DNA of 64,000 nucleotides from Ilyonectria destructans (Eukaryota > Ascomycota > Sordariomycetes > Hypocreales > Nectriaceae), in assembly GCA_020740775.1 (NCBI GenBank), contig JAHEWK010000002.1, forward strand, positions 3,906,001 to 3,970,000, given 5' to 3'. A model generated the notes under the pieces. The model saw only the letters and a program-made list of their open reading frames with translations, had not been told where the DNA came from and made no database searches. How positions within the stretch are numbered: position 1 is the stretch's first letter; each line of letters begins with the position of its first letter. Shown in pieces: positions 49,555 through 60,864 of the stretch. The position numbers and the translations under genes were made by a program.

Positions 49555-51022
49555 ATGGGCCTCTTGCCTCTCACCTACACCCGTCCCAAGCATGTGGACC
49601 GGGACTCCTGGAACAGCTCGTCGAGCGGAGACTCTTCCTGCTCTGACAACGAGAAGAGCGATGGATCCGTCAAGTCTGGCCAGTCTGGCCAGTCGACTGG
49701 TATCCCAGACTCGTTGGCTTTCGACAACATCATCAATGGCGGCACCTGTCCTGTCAGTTTCAGTCTCCACTATCCACCCGTCTACTTTGATACTGACTGT
49801 GATACCTTTAGCCCATGACTGTCCGTGACTTCATGACCTACCTCATTTATGTGGAGCACGCCGCCGAGAACCTGCAGTTCTACCTCTGGTACAGGGACTA
49901 CGAGAAGCGCTTCAACGAAGCCGACACGGCCGATATTAAGCTCGCCTCCGAGTGGACCCAGGACATGCACGAGGAAGCCGTCGCCAAGATCCGAAAGGAA
50001 CACTTTGACAACGTTCGGAAGGAGCCGAAGGCAACCGACATGTTCAAGGGCACCGACTTCGAGAAGCAGGGCGGCGAGAACGTTGTTGACAGTGCCAACC
50101 CATTCCACACGCCCCCTCAGAGCAGCCGAGGTGAAGCCCCTTCCATGTACACGGCCTCCAATGCTGCTCCTTCGACCAACGCCTCCAGCTATCAGACACA
50201 GGCCTCGGACGCTTTCCAGTCCGCCGGCGTTCGCCAGCCATGTAAGTCTCAGACATCCGCAGCTACTGTCGCCCAGGAGACCAGACACTAATCAACTTGG
50301 CAGTCACCATTCAGCCTTTCCGCGAGGAGATTAACCGTGTCATTGTGAACTACATCATGGACGATGCCCCGAGACAGCTGAACCTGTCGGCGCCCGAACA
50401 GAAGGCGGCCATGCTGGCCCTGTCTCACACTACCCACCCCAGCGCATTCCGAGGCATCTTCAAGACCATCGACTCGAGCTTGCGCCGCCAGGCCCACCCC
50501 AACTTCGTCAGGTGGTCTATCTGCAACGGCAACCCTGCTCGCGTCTTCTTCGCTCGCGCTCTGGGTGTTGGTCTTATCATCGCCGGCTTGGTGCTTGGCG
50601 TCATCCTTGCCCTCAGCAAGGCCGGACGTGGCTACCGTGCCCTGTCGGCCATTGCCCTCGTCCTGGGCATTAGCACGCTCGTCGCGGCCTACAAGGGCAT
50701 GTGTGTTGTGCTGCACGGCATGCACCACCGCCACATTCGGCCGTGGGAGCTGTTCGTTGATAGCGAGAGGGCCAACTCCCTGGAAAAGCGCAGCTTCGAG
50801 TCGTTCTCTTCGTCCAACAGCTATGAGGATGAGCCGTGGATTGTCAAGTACGAGAAGCGCAACGTCGTGCGAAAGGTCTTTGACCGTGAGGTTTGGATCC
50901 AGGAGCCTGCGTTGCGACAGATTCAGGACACCATCTTCATCCAGGCTATGCTGGCAGCGATTCTCCTCGGCGGTGCCATCACAGGCATCTTGGTTGCCGT
51001 CCCTAGTGGCAACTACTTCTAA
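49555..51022 (+). CDS. RAX1-like RGS-domain membrane protein
   Basis: Three exons: 49555-49752, 49812-50241 and 50304-51022 (1347 nt, 448 residues). An RGS-type fold spans roughly residues 65-280: TVRDFMTYLIYVEHAAENLQ and FYLWYRDYEKRF near the start, EEINRVIVNYI and FRGIFKTIDSSLRRQAHPNF near the end, with a disordered Ser/Thr insert between. Three hydrophobic segments follow, around VFFARALGVGLIIAGLVLG, ALSAIALVLGISTLVAAY and AMLAAILLGGAITGILVAV. This RGS-plus-three-helix layout is that of Rax1, which in yeast marks bud sites and in moulds has been tied to G-protein signalling and growth. It has no catalytic function of its own; a GTPase-activating role is possible but unproven. Confidence 0.87.
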
Positions 51023-52110
51023 ATCTGAGGAGACATGACGACTGATGTTATCTCCCAACACACCACAAAAAAAAAGCCTTTCCGGTACCTTATCTTCTGG
51101 TGGCTTGCACTCTTTATTCACTTTCCTTACCTTGTTTTTGGTTCGTCGGATTTTCTAATACCCTATTGTGGCCGCGGCTTTGGCAATGTTGAGGATGTGG
51201 TTTTTTTCGGTTGGAGAGATGCCAGGGGGCTGTGTGTCTTTGGGGCGTCTTGGGAGGATGGTTTAAACTGCGAGGAGCAACAGAGACGGAAATATGATCT
51301 CGAGCCGTGTGCGATTGATTTCCTTATGCAGCTGAACGTATGTATCTGTAGGAATATGGTAACTATTTGGGTAGTAAGTTATTCGATAATCTACTTGGGA
51401 TACTAGAGAAACCACAGAAGACCTGGTCGCGTGTGTTCGTGGTGATTAGCTTGGCGTGCGCAATGCATTTGGTGAGGTTCCCGTTTTGGTCAATGCGCAA
51501 CTCAACCCCACCATGACATCCGGGTCATCGGTACCGGTACATAAGTTACCGGTATAAGGTAAGGTAGCCATCGTGTGCGCTGCGGTGTGCGTTGGAGCTC
51601 TCTGGATTGGTTCCATGTACGGCCCCTCGACGATCTATCTTTCGGGTGAGCCGGAGAAACGGAGGCGGGCGTCACGAGGCCGTCAAGCCGTGTACTAATA
51701 TCCCCAACCAGATGAACCATGGCACAAATGCCAACCGACCCCCCATCGGAGCCTCGGCCCACCGGCTTCAACTGGGACGGCAAGACGGTCAAGGAGGGAC
51801 AAAGGTGGAAACTGCTCTTATCGATAAAGCCGAACCCCAATGTGACTGTATGGAGTCGGCGTTCCCCTCCACAAGCCGACTGCTCCAACGCTCTTTGGAA
51901 TATTAACGTCTCCTCCCTCTCCCCTTTTGTCTAGGTACTCTCCGCATAATCATCTCTTAATCTCTGCTGTTCACGGCTTTTCCCCCTTTACCTTGGTCCT
52001 CGGCTTGCTGCCGCAGCCCGGCCCTAAGCATCATACTCCCGCCCATCCCGTCCGCCTTCCGGCCCTCTCTCGCCATCATCTCAACGTTTCCCGCCGCCGC
52101 AAACAAAGCC
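51023..52110. other. Intergenic, upstream of pantothenate kinase
   Basis: This 1.1-kb stretch contains an ATG-initiated frame at 51719-51934 (71 codons, MAQMPTDPPSEPRPTGFNW) with no known domain; it could be an upstream ORF or a chance frame. The last 150 bp are pyrimidine-rich. Confidence 0.4.
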
Positions 52111-53779
52111 ATGTCGCCCGCCTCCGAACACGAAGACGCCGTACTACGGGCGACGACCGTTGCGCAGGACCCACCGCCGCAGGCGCATTCACACGACGTT
52201 GCGCTGGCATCAGCAACGGCAACGTCGCCCGCGCAGCAGCCGTCACCGCTGAAACGACGCCTCCGCACAATGACGTCGACCGAGGAGATTGACAGCACCA
52301 TCAACCGCCCCGGCAGCGTCAAGATCAATGTCCAGGGCGCCTTCATCGTCGACCCGGACACGTCGACGCCGGCATCGGGGGGTGGTGCGGCGCATGCGAA
52401 TGGGCGGGTCAGTCCGTCGCATCCAGAGACGAGCGATATTCGGCTGCCGAACCACACGGCCGTCGTGAGCCATATTGCGATTGATGTATGTATTTGCCAT
52501 TGCAGACGGTGGTGTGAGGGCATGGTGTTGGAGAGCGGGGATAGTGGCCGTGGAACCACCAATCCCCCAAACAACGCCAGACATCACCAGTTAGATGAAT
52601 CACGTTGGCTGACGGGCGCAATTGCGCGCAAAACAGATTGGCGGCTCGCTGGCGAAGCTCGTCTACTTCTCGCGCGAGGTCGATTCGACCGACCCGGGCG
52701 GCCGGCTCAACTTCCAGAACTTCGAGACGGACCGAATCGACGACTGTGTAGAGTACATGCGCCACCTGCGCGACAACCAACTGGCCCTCAACGGCTCACA
52801 GCCCGGCGAGCTGTGCGTCATGGCCACCGGCGGCGGCGCCTACAAATTCTACGACAAGATCCGCGAGGCGCTGGGCGTCGATGTGCTGAGGGAGGATGAG
52901 ATGGAGTGCCTCATCATTGGTAATTGACTTGCCCTCTTGTCGCTTTGGGTCTGTCTCGCATGAAGCTAACAAGGCGAACCTCCAGGCCTCGACTTCTTCA
53001 TCACCGAGATCCCCCGCGAAGTCTTCACTTACTCCGAGGCGGACCCAATGCAATTCGTTGTTCCACGCGACAACATCTACCCTTACCTACTGGTCAACAT
53101 CGGCTCTGGCGTGTCCTTCCTAAAGGTCACAGGTCCGCGCTCCTATCAGCGAGTTGGCGGTACCTCGCTGGGTGGTGGCACCCTATGGGGTCTCTTGTCC
53201 ATGTTGACTGGCGCGCGCACCTTTGACGAGATGCTTGACCTGGCAGGCCACGGAGACAACGCCAAGGTCGACATGCTGGTTGGCGACATCTACGGCACCG
53301 ACTATGGCAAAATCGGCCTCAAGAGCACCACCATTGCCTCATCGTTCGGCAAGGTCTTCCGCATGAAGCGTGAGGCCGAGTCCGCGGCTGAGGACTCCCC
53401 CGTTCCTCACGACTCTGAGGCGTCATTTTCCGGCGCCGACGTCTCCCGCTCTCTCCTCTACGCCATCTCCAACAACATCGGTCAGATTGCCTACTTGCAG
53501 TCGCAGATTCACAACCTATCCAATATCTACTTTGGTGGCTCCTTCATCCGCGGCCACCGCCAAACCATCAACACACTGAGTTACGCCATCAAGTTCTGGA
53601 GTCAGGGCGAGAAGCAGGCCTATTTCCTGCGACACGAGGGCTACCTCGGGTCCGTGGGCGCCTTCCTCAAGAGGCAGCCCCGGAACTGGGGGCGCAGGGG
53701 AAGCCTGGAGGGCATGGAGGAGATGGCCGAAGCCAGGAGGAATCAACGCGAGGCGGAGGCTGCTGCGACCAGCACGTGA
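52111..53779 (+). CDS. Pantothenate kinase (eukaryotic type II)
   Basis: Three exons: 52111-52485, 52637-52919 and 52986-53779 (1452 nt, 483 residues). After a disordered N-terminus of ~110 residues the fold begins VVSHIAIDIGGSLAKLVYF, the phosphate-binding motif of the acetate-kinase-like ATPase fold. Later come CVMATGGGAYKFYDKI, YLLVNIGSGVSFLKV and RVGGTSLGGGTLWGLLSML, then NIYFGGSFIRGH. It phosphorylates pantothenate with ATP, the first and usually rate-limiting step of CoA synthesis. The fungal enzyme is normally inhibited by CoA or acyl-CoA. Length is in the family range, and all signature glycines are intact. The second exon starts exactly at the IGG motif. Confidence 0.95.
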
Positions 53780-54408
53780 GAGGAGTGGAGGTGAAGAGAC
53801 TTGAAGTGGGACAGAAGAGGGGGTGGTGATGTTATGCGGGACGGAGATCCATCGGAAGAAGACGAAAAAAACCTCACATCAAAAGCATCATCGGCCGAGC
53901 CTACAGCTCGGAGGAAGGAGAAAGAGAACTGGGAAACACAGCATACCCTTGTGGGCTCGACCGGGGCGCACTTCATTGGCGTTCAATTAATTTGGGTGGT
54001 CAAACAAGTTTCTTTGGCTGAAGCACAGCGTAGCACGACATGGCACGGCGCATGATGAAGAGCAAGAAGGACGACTCACAGGAGAACCACCGAATTTACT
54101 GGATCCAGTACCGAGGAAATAATGTGTGACATATTATACATTCAGGGGTTGATGAATTGTACGACCATAAAATACACAAACTACGCACTCTACAAATAGA
54201 TTTGAGGCGGTGACTCAGGAGATGTCCTCGTGCTACCCTGTACCTGTGGCTTGTGATGTTGTGGTTTACTTGTGCGACGCAAACATAGCAGGGTTTAGAT
54301 GAGAGTGTGGTTAATTTGAATACTCTCCCGTGTCTTTTAGGAATAGTCCTCGGAGCGAAGTCATGTTCTATTACCATAAACAAAAACTAATCACCAATAT
54401 CGTCAGCC
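53780..54408. other. Intergenic spacer
   Basis: This 629-bp stretch is between the pantothenate kinase and the Cys-rich gene. It likely includes the former's 3' UTR and the latter's promoter. No other feature is seen. Confidence 0.4.
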
Positions 54409-55249
54409 ATGGTAAACTACAACGCGGAAGTAGATGACTGCGGCATCTGCATCGACGACGGGCTAGCTTCACAAAGACAACATTGTGGAGCTGCACAGGT
54501 TCCTGTCGCATATTACTCGTCATCCAGGTCGTTAGACGCCTCGTGGCCTGGCTATCGTGAGGGCAGCTGCTCGGGATGCGAATATGAGTGTGAGAGTTGT
54601 GAATGGTGTTGCATTCAAGATTGTTGGGAGGAATGGGAGACGACGGACGAACGCCATACCTGTGAGCGCTGCGTGATGAACCTACACGAATTGGAACAGG
54701 TACGAAATTACTGCCCCCAAGTTTCTCAATTCCTGCTCATATTTTGGATAGCCTGGTTGCGGCCTCAACCGCTCTTGTGAACGACGCAGGGTAAGCCCGA
54801 ACGGCGGACCAAGCAACTGCCACAACGGCGCAACATACGAGCACGACACAGCGAACAGGCGAAGCAAAATATGCCAGCGAACAGGGAGATGCCCTAGGTT
54901 GGATGATACGAATTACCCATGTCCCAACGCACGGCAATCGCACAGTGACAGGCGGCATCCCATCGAGGACTGGCTGCCAGACTTTGACTGCCATGAGAGG
55001 AGCAGGACGTGCCACAGAGAGCATGAATACGAGCACTGGAGTACTGATGAAACTAGAGGTAGTATGAATACGGTAGAATGTGGGCACAGAGATGAAAGGC
55101 GGTACATAGACAATGCTGGAAGGCATTGGGGATATAGAAGATCAGAGAGCAGGGAGGGGAGGCACGTGGATACTCGGAGGAGAGGTTCGAGGCATTCGGC
55201 CAACGAGCGTTCTCGCTCGGGCGTTCGAAGAGTCAGATTTAGAGAGTGA
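54409..55249 (+). CDS. Unrecognised Cys-rich protein, two exons
   Basis: I do not recognise this gene. Exon 1 is 54409-54699 and exon 2 is 54752-55249; joining them over a 52-nt GT-AG intron keeps the frame and gives 262 residues. The start, in CAGCCATGG context, is MVNYNAEVDDCGIC. Twenty-one cysteines (8%) lie in clusters: DDCGIC, GSCSGCEYECESCEWCC, HTCERC, then PGCGLNRSC, SNCHNG and KICQRTGRCP. The C-terminal third is rich in Arg, Ser, His and Glu (EREGRH-like, ending RRVRFRE) and looks disordered. No signal peptide, so it is probably intracellular, and the paired cysteines suggest zinc binding. Without splicing, exon 1 would run to a stop at 54778-54780. A GTGAGC donor overlaps the final stop, so a third exon is possible. 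Confidence 0.6.
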
Positions 55250-55544
55250 GCTGAAGATACGAGAGGAGAAAGAGGTTGAAAATGGACAATGGTATCTCAG
55301 CACAAGAAAATTTTTCTCTTATTCATTACGATTGATGTGTGAGCAATACTACTGAGTTTCGAAAACACTTACTCCCCGACGCTCTTCAAAAGCCACTGGA
55401 CTGCAACTGACAGGACTAATCAAACCAGGACGATGAAATTCGACGACCGTTAGAGAGTAAGTAAGTAAGTACACGAGTGCAAAAAGAAAGAAGCTGACTT
55501 CCTGAAATCTCGAGGGTACAAGTGCAAGAAAAGGCAAAAAGAAA
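55250..55544. other. Spacer before tRNA
   Basis: 295 bp with a short AAGT-type repeat (GTAAGTAAGTAAGTA, about 55457-55471). No gene is seen. Confidence 0.4.
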
Positions 55545-55635
55545 GGGTCTGGCCGGGGATTGAACCCGGGACCTCTCGCAAGCTAAGCTATAGGGTTTTC
55601 CCTAAGCGAGAATCATACCGCTAGACCACCAGACC
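55545..55635 (-). tRNA. tRNA-Pro (anticodon AGG) with 19-nt intron
   Basis: On the minus strand the gene begins at 55635 with GGTCTGG, pairing with CCAGACC near its 3' end, followed by discriminator C. The A box is TGGTCTAGCGG and the B box GGTTCAATCCC. The anticodon stem TCTCGC/GCGAGA encloses the loop TTAGGGT, so the anticodon is AGG, which reads Pro codons after A34 is converted to inosine. A 19-nt intron (55581-55599) interrupts the loop one base 3' of the anticodon, and its CCCT can pair with AGGG, as required for tRNA splicing endonuclease. No CCA is encoded. The mature tRNA is 72 nt. Confidence 0.93.
55581..55599 (-). other. tRNA-Pro intron
   Basis: The 19-nt insertion between the nucleotide after the anticodon and the following T of the loop. 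The boundary may shift by one because T flanks both ends. Confidence 0.75.
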
Positions 55636-58600
55636 GGTGAATGGATCAGAAGATCCGCTCTGTGATTGTTGGAAGGTGGTGCGATATTGCAGCTTATGGA
55701 GGGTGCGTTGAGTCATTTTCGCTCGTATTTTTTTGCTTCTGTTTTTTGTGTGGCTGTGGGACCCTTTTTTTTGGTCGCCGGTGTTTTAGTGGGGCGAATA
55801 GCGGCGCGGGAGGGCCGTGCAGTTACCAGATCCGGCAATTGATTAATGAGTGGGGCTGGTTGTGGCAGAGTCTCTGCTCGTGTGAGGCGACTCTGGTCAG
55901 TGATTCTGGTGAGATGACTCAGATGGGGTGACTCAGAGGATCATAATATGTATGGGAGGGGCTGAGAGTTAGTACGTCTTCGAAAAGAGAGAAGGGGAAA
56001 CAATGGCAATGCTGCACTGCCGTTCGTTGTCGTTGTGCCTAGTTTCAAGCCTGATGACGAGAGGAAACTGACTAACAGAGCGCATATAGGCAACAGCCCT
56101 TATTGCAACCACAGACTGGCCGCCTCGACGCATATCAGTAGAGATGTGCCGCCTTTTAGACTGATGGTACATGGTTAGTTTGTTCATAGAGAGGTATCGT
56201 GTTGGACTGACTACTCATCCCACATCGAGTTTGCAACCGGGGCTTGGGCGTACCTCGGAATCGCGTACGCTAAGGGCAATGTTGTGTTTGGTATCCCCAA
56301 ACGGTACATTGTCAGATATCCATTGCGAGGCATGGTGGTGATATTTGTGGCGTTGGTAGACGTATATGGGTCAATATATGATTCATACAAGCTATTGTAG
56401 TCAACCATCCACAGGCCAATGGAGACTATGGGACTCTTTTTCTGAGTGTTATCAATCACTTAGTAGCGCTTGAAAGAGGGGTGATTTTAGAGGGAAGGAT
56501 AGGAAGCAACAGCTAAATGAAACAGGGCCGTGGAGCATAGAGGCGCGCTGCATTCGAGTGGATGTCCTTCAACACGGTATTGACTTGAAAAGAATGACTG
56601 TATTGTGTTGAGTTGAAGCTGTGGTGATGTTGAAACTGGAGAGCTTGACGCGTCTCAAGAGTTCTGTAACGAACAGGTAGTGCTCTTCTCTGGTACACTT
56701 CTGCTTTCAAAGTTAGGCAGCCCTGGAAGTTCATTCAGCTCTAGGACTCAATATATGCCACTGTATACCTACGACTCAGAGGCAAACAAAAGTACCCCGA
56801 TTGTGGGAGTTAGGGCTTGGCGTTTCTAAAACAGAATAACAAATGGTCAAACATCTCTAGTTATGTAATATCGCTACTGATGTCCTGAGTCGAGAATTTA
56901 TGGGATTTCTCAAGGTTAAAAGCAAGTCTCATGCGCAGTTATTAATTTCAGCAATTATAGACCTCTAAATTTGCGTCTGATAAATCTTAAACTAAACGGA
57001 CACCAGTTATTATACTGGCAAAGGGGAACGACTGCAAACGGAGTTGCCTTGGGTGCGTAAGATGTGATAGCTTTGATGACAACATGCTGATAAAATGTGA
57101 CATGGTGTTGTGTATTGCTACGCATGAGAAGGCTGGGAAAGCCACAAAGTTGAGATCGTGTTTCTTGGATGGAATCGGTACTGATCTTAGCCCTGAAATA
57201 CCGAAGCCTGTTCAAATAACTTTTAGCTTTATTGAAGTTATATTCGAGTAAAGAGCTGCATATAGAAATATTTATTATCAAGCCTTTCGACATTTATGTT
57301 GGTGATAATATTTGAAGTTGGAAAACAAGATTTGCCTATAGCGAAGTACAATTTTGTGGTTGCAATGTTGAACTCCCCCTTACCCAGCTCGCCACGATGC
57401 TGCGTTGATTGTTTCTCTAATACTGGGAATGTAGTCCTATTCGCACATGTGTACAAATGTTTCATAGAAGCCTTAGATAGACTAATGTACTTGGCCTCTG
57501 TGTATAGCCGAAGAGGATGTTTGTAGGCTCAAAGCCTGCACTCATGACTAAATTTAACCCAATAAATACACTAAAAGTCACCGTGGAGCCTGGACATGGC
57601 CTGTTCTCGTGATAGAAATTGTATTAACTTGTACAGAATTCGTACCGACGACGTCGGCCGAAGCATGCCGAGTTGCTTCTTCGAAAATTCGGCCATCGGA
57701 AACGACGTCATCCATTATCATGCTCCTGAAGTCTTTCGTCTGGGATATCGCATCATTGAACTGGGCTAGTTTCTTGCTAGCGATCCATGGTCGCAGCTCT
57801 CTACTGAGATCCACATCCGGTGGGATACATATCTGCTCTGGTGCCATTAGGGAAGTATCGCATTTTAGAAGGTGCTTCGGCACCGGACGCCTACCTTCGA
57901 GCGTGTCCAGGCCTTTGATACATCTTAGTGATCTACTGTGGTGAGCCTCGACGGTGATTGGGTTTTGGACGTCTAAGCAGGCAAGCGTGTCTAAGCGCGG
58001 GGCGTAGACTAAATGCTGACCTGATGCCAAACAGAGTGCGAAAGTGGGTAGTGTTGGTCACCGAACCGGTGATTTTGGCCCCTAAAGAAATCGAAGCGAA
58101 ACTAGCTGCAACGACTACCGCTGGTCTGGAGGATGATCCCCAAGGATCCTTGGATGCGTGTTAGTAAGGGCACCAAGAGTGTGAGGTGTCATCTTCGCTG
58201 GGACTAAACTTTCTATTGCACAGGCTCACTGTTTGGCCTCCTATTTTTGACTAGCTATCCCTACTGAAGTCCCTGTAAGTATTAATCCTCTGGTGTAAGT
58301 CGTGGGAAGTCCCTAAGTCGGACCACCTACCATGTTATTTTACTTGGCGTGGGTAATTGATGCGACTTAAGCAAGCCGGCGCTCTATCCATTACCTTGAC
58401 GATCAAGGAAACCCCATGTAGTGGAATGCGCAACTGGTTAGCACGGCGTTCTTCATATCTCTTACGGGCGACTGCGAACTCATGTCCCGGGGCGTGAGGG
58501 AGGTCATTGCATGTAGTTCGAGCAGGGCGCGGTTGTCCCTTAGAATCCGCTGGTCATATTCTTGCACACGTTGTACACTCGAAACAGTACCATTCTGAAG

Positions 58601-59257
58601 CAGCTCCAGTGGTGTTGGGCTTGCTCTACTTCCTCGAACTGGTCGGCATTCCCGACATGATCGTCAAGGATCTAGCAACGGAGGCTTGGATAAAACCCAC
58701 CATTTCTGCACAAGCAATACAAGCCAGTGAGCGACTACGTGCTAAACTACTTGTGTCGAAATGTCATCATCAACTCAAACAAATTCCTCCAAGGTGTCTG
58801 TCAGTTGGTTCGTTGCGGCCTAATGTCACATGAACTATACAGTGGAAACCTCGTAGTTCACCGACGGGTGCACGTAGTCACGATACATCAAATGTCTCCA
58901 GAAGCTCAACAACAACCTTTCTCAGTGGCTACTCTGGTAAAGCCACAGCGAGCAGGGTGATTTAGACAACCAGATCCGCCATCATCGAACAGTGAGCGTC
59001 TGAAGGCAAATATCACAACTTTGTTATGTTCTCCCACTTGTCCTAAGAAACAAAGCCCCTTAGTCCTCGTCAATAGCTCAGTCCTCCCCAGAAATCGTGG
59101 CAAACTGCTTTTAAAACCACAATCATATCATACATCCCATAACAATTCCCAGTGAATACCTTCGGTAACAAAGAGTAAACGCAAAATGTGAAACCTGAAA
59201 GAGCGCAAAGGCGGAAAACTGCTGCCCATTCCACGGCCATGTTCTGGCGAGATGGGC
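55636..59257. other. AT-rich gap with few coding clues (3.6 kb)
   Basis: Between the tRNA and the zinc-finger gene no complete gene could be supported. From 56 to 57.6 kb the DNA is AT-rich by eye with only short frames. Two protein-like frames lie further right, 57578-58030 minus (listed separately) and 58507-58833 plus (108 codons, with AAPVVLGLLYFLELVGIPD). Confidence 0.4.
57578..58030 (-). CDS. Possible exon or gene relic, unrecognised
   Basis: A 150-codon minus-strand frame, without an ATG at its 5' end (the first in-frame codon counted is TTG), so if real it is an internal or terminal exon. The sequence is protein-like: PEQICIPPDVDLSRELRPW, then ASKKLAQFNDAISQTKDFRS and MIMDDVVSDGRIFEEATRHA. 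I cannot match it to a family. Several AG acceptors lie near its upstream edge. It could be the last exon of a lineage-specific gene or a decayed fragment; no partner exon was found. Confidence 0.25.
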   Translation of the reverse strand: MASGQHLVYAPRLDTLACLDVQNPITVEAHHSRSLRCIKGLDTLEGRRPVPKHLLKCDTSLMAPEQICIPPDVDLSRELRPWIASKKLAQFNDAISQTKDFRSMIMDDVVSDGRIFEEATRHASADVVGTNSVQVNTISITRTGHVQAPR

Positions 59258-60864
59258 TTAAGTGCTCTTACGGGGGCGTCCTCGGCGTGCCTTGGGCTTT
59301 GGTGCGGGCTTCTCTTCCTCAGAAGCCACTTCCTCTTCCGGCTCAGGGGTTGGGGCCTTCTTGACCGAGACCCGGCGTCCTCTCTTAACCGGAGCTGGCG
59401 CCTCATCCTCAGCATCCTCCTTGGGTTTGGCAGCAGCCTTGCGTCCTCTCTTAGCCAGAGCTGGAGCCGGAGCCGGAGCTGGTTCTTCATCATCTGCCTC
59501 GTCTTGGACCTTCTTGGCAACAGCCTTGTGTCCCTTCTTAGCGGGGGTGGGCTTCTCATCCTCAGTCTCGTCCTTGGCAGCAGCCTTGCGTCCCTTCTTA
59601 GCAGAGGCAGGGGCAGAGGCAGGAGCTGAAGCTGGTTCATCATCCTCAGTCTCGTCCTTGGGCTTGGCAGCGGCCTTGCGGCCTCGCTTAGCTGGGGCCT
59701 TGACTGGAGCAGGAGCCTCATCCTCGGTCTCATCAGCGTTGGCAGGAGCAGGGGCAGGAGCAGGAGCAGGCTCCTCTTCTTCAGCCTCATCCTTGGGTTT
59801 GGTAGTGGCCTTGCGTCCTCTCTTCACCAGAGCCTTAACGGGAGCCTTAGCCGGAGTCGGGTCCTGCTCGCCGTTCTTGGCGGCGTTGGCGGATGTCCTG
59901 CGACCACGGGCGGGCTTGGCAGGAGTAGGCTTCTCCTCCTCCTCCTCCTCCTCCTCCTCTGCGTCAGCCTCGGCCGCCTTGGTGGGCTGAACCTTCTTCG
60001 CCTTCTTAGGCTGAGGCTCCTCCTCATCGTCATCCACAGCCTTCTTCCGGCCACGCTTGGCCTTCTTAGGAGGGGATTCACCATTTTCGGCGGCCTAAAC
60101 GGTTAGCAGATGTCTCAGGTAGGAGGGTTCTTAGGTAGGAGGGTAGCATTGTGACTTACAGCTGCTTCAGCGGCCTCCTTTGCCTGCTTCTTCTTCTGGG
60201 CGGCGGTGAAATGGATGCCCTTCTCACCAAGTCGGTTCTTCTCGGGGTCCTGCAGCTATGAGTGAGTGAACTAGGTTGGTTTGTGGATGAAGAACTTACA
60301 CCGTTGAAATCGGCGGGATCAATGAAGCCCTGGGTCAGAGCGCGCTGAACCTTTTCCTGCAGATCAGGATGGTCCCTTGATGATGTCAGTTGCGTCTCTA
60401 ATTGTGGATGGTGATTTGGGCAACCTACTCCATTTCGTCAAAGCCGTCGATGCCCGAGCAGTCATAGGTGTTGTCACCCTGGTCGCAGGTCTCCCTCATA
60501 TTGGATAACTGCTGGCCAGAGACGCAGCCCCTTTCAGACGCAGACGAGGTTAGCGGTTTGGTGCCTTACTTGGGATCGGGCAGAATGGGGCAGGCTCTCA
60601 CCAGTGCTTCCAAGTCCAGCTGCCATGGTCGTGAATCTCAACCCAGGTGCCGAAGCGGAGGGTTCCCTTGAGGCACTTGTCGCCGCGCTTCTTGCATTCA
60701 GTGTCCTTGCAACCGGCGCGGTTGTTGGGCGAGACCTCTGAGTGGGTCGTTAGCGACCGTTGCCATTCCCGCGCAGGGCGCTTCCAGGCCGACGTCGCGG
60801 AAGAGACGACAACCGGAGGAAGAAAATGCCATTATGGCGACTTACCGATACGATACTGTGGCAT
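59258..60864 (-). CDS. PARP-type zinc-finger protein with AT-hook-like repeats
   Basis: Six exons: 60846-60864, 60602-60737, 60429-60530, 60300-60375, 60160-60249 and 59258-60094 (1260 nt, 419 residues). Residues 1-90 form one PARP-type zinc finger: MPQYRIEVSPNNRAGC, CKKRGDKCLKGTLRFG and WKHWGCVSGQQL (His51 and Cys54 of the HxxC pair). There is no ADP-ribosyl-transferase or BRCT domain. The rest is acidic/Ala-rich with at least eight basic units such as KRGRKAAAKPKDE and a final RRGRPRKS, which resemble AT hooks. PARP fingers bind nicked or broken DNA; AT hooks bind the minor groove. A DNA-damage or chromatin role is therefore likely but inferred. The ATR kinase gene lies immediately upstream on the same strand. 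Confidence 0.9.

Noticed and set aside
50288..51121. 277-codon minus-strand frame opposite the RAX1-like gene
   Set aside because: Antisense shadow of a real exon with clear membrane helices on the plus strand.
51719..51934. 71-codon frame upstream of pantothenate kinase
   Set aside because: It starts with ATG but matches nothing. It could be an upstream ORF, but evidence is too thin to list as a gene.
58415..58500. tRNA-like D-arm sequence (CAACTGGTTAGCACGG)
   Set aside because: No matching B box (GGTTCRANNC) and no acceptor stem follow at the right distance.
59262..59990. 242-codon plus-strand open frame, Ala/Ser-rich
   Set aside because: It is the antisense shadow of the repetitive last exon of the PARP-finger gene.
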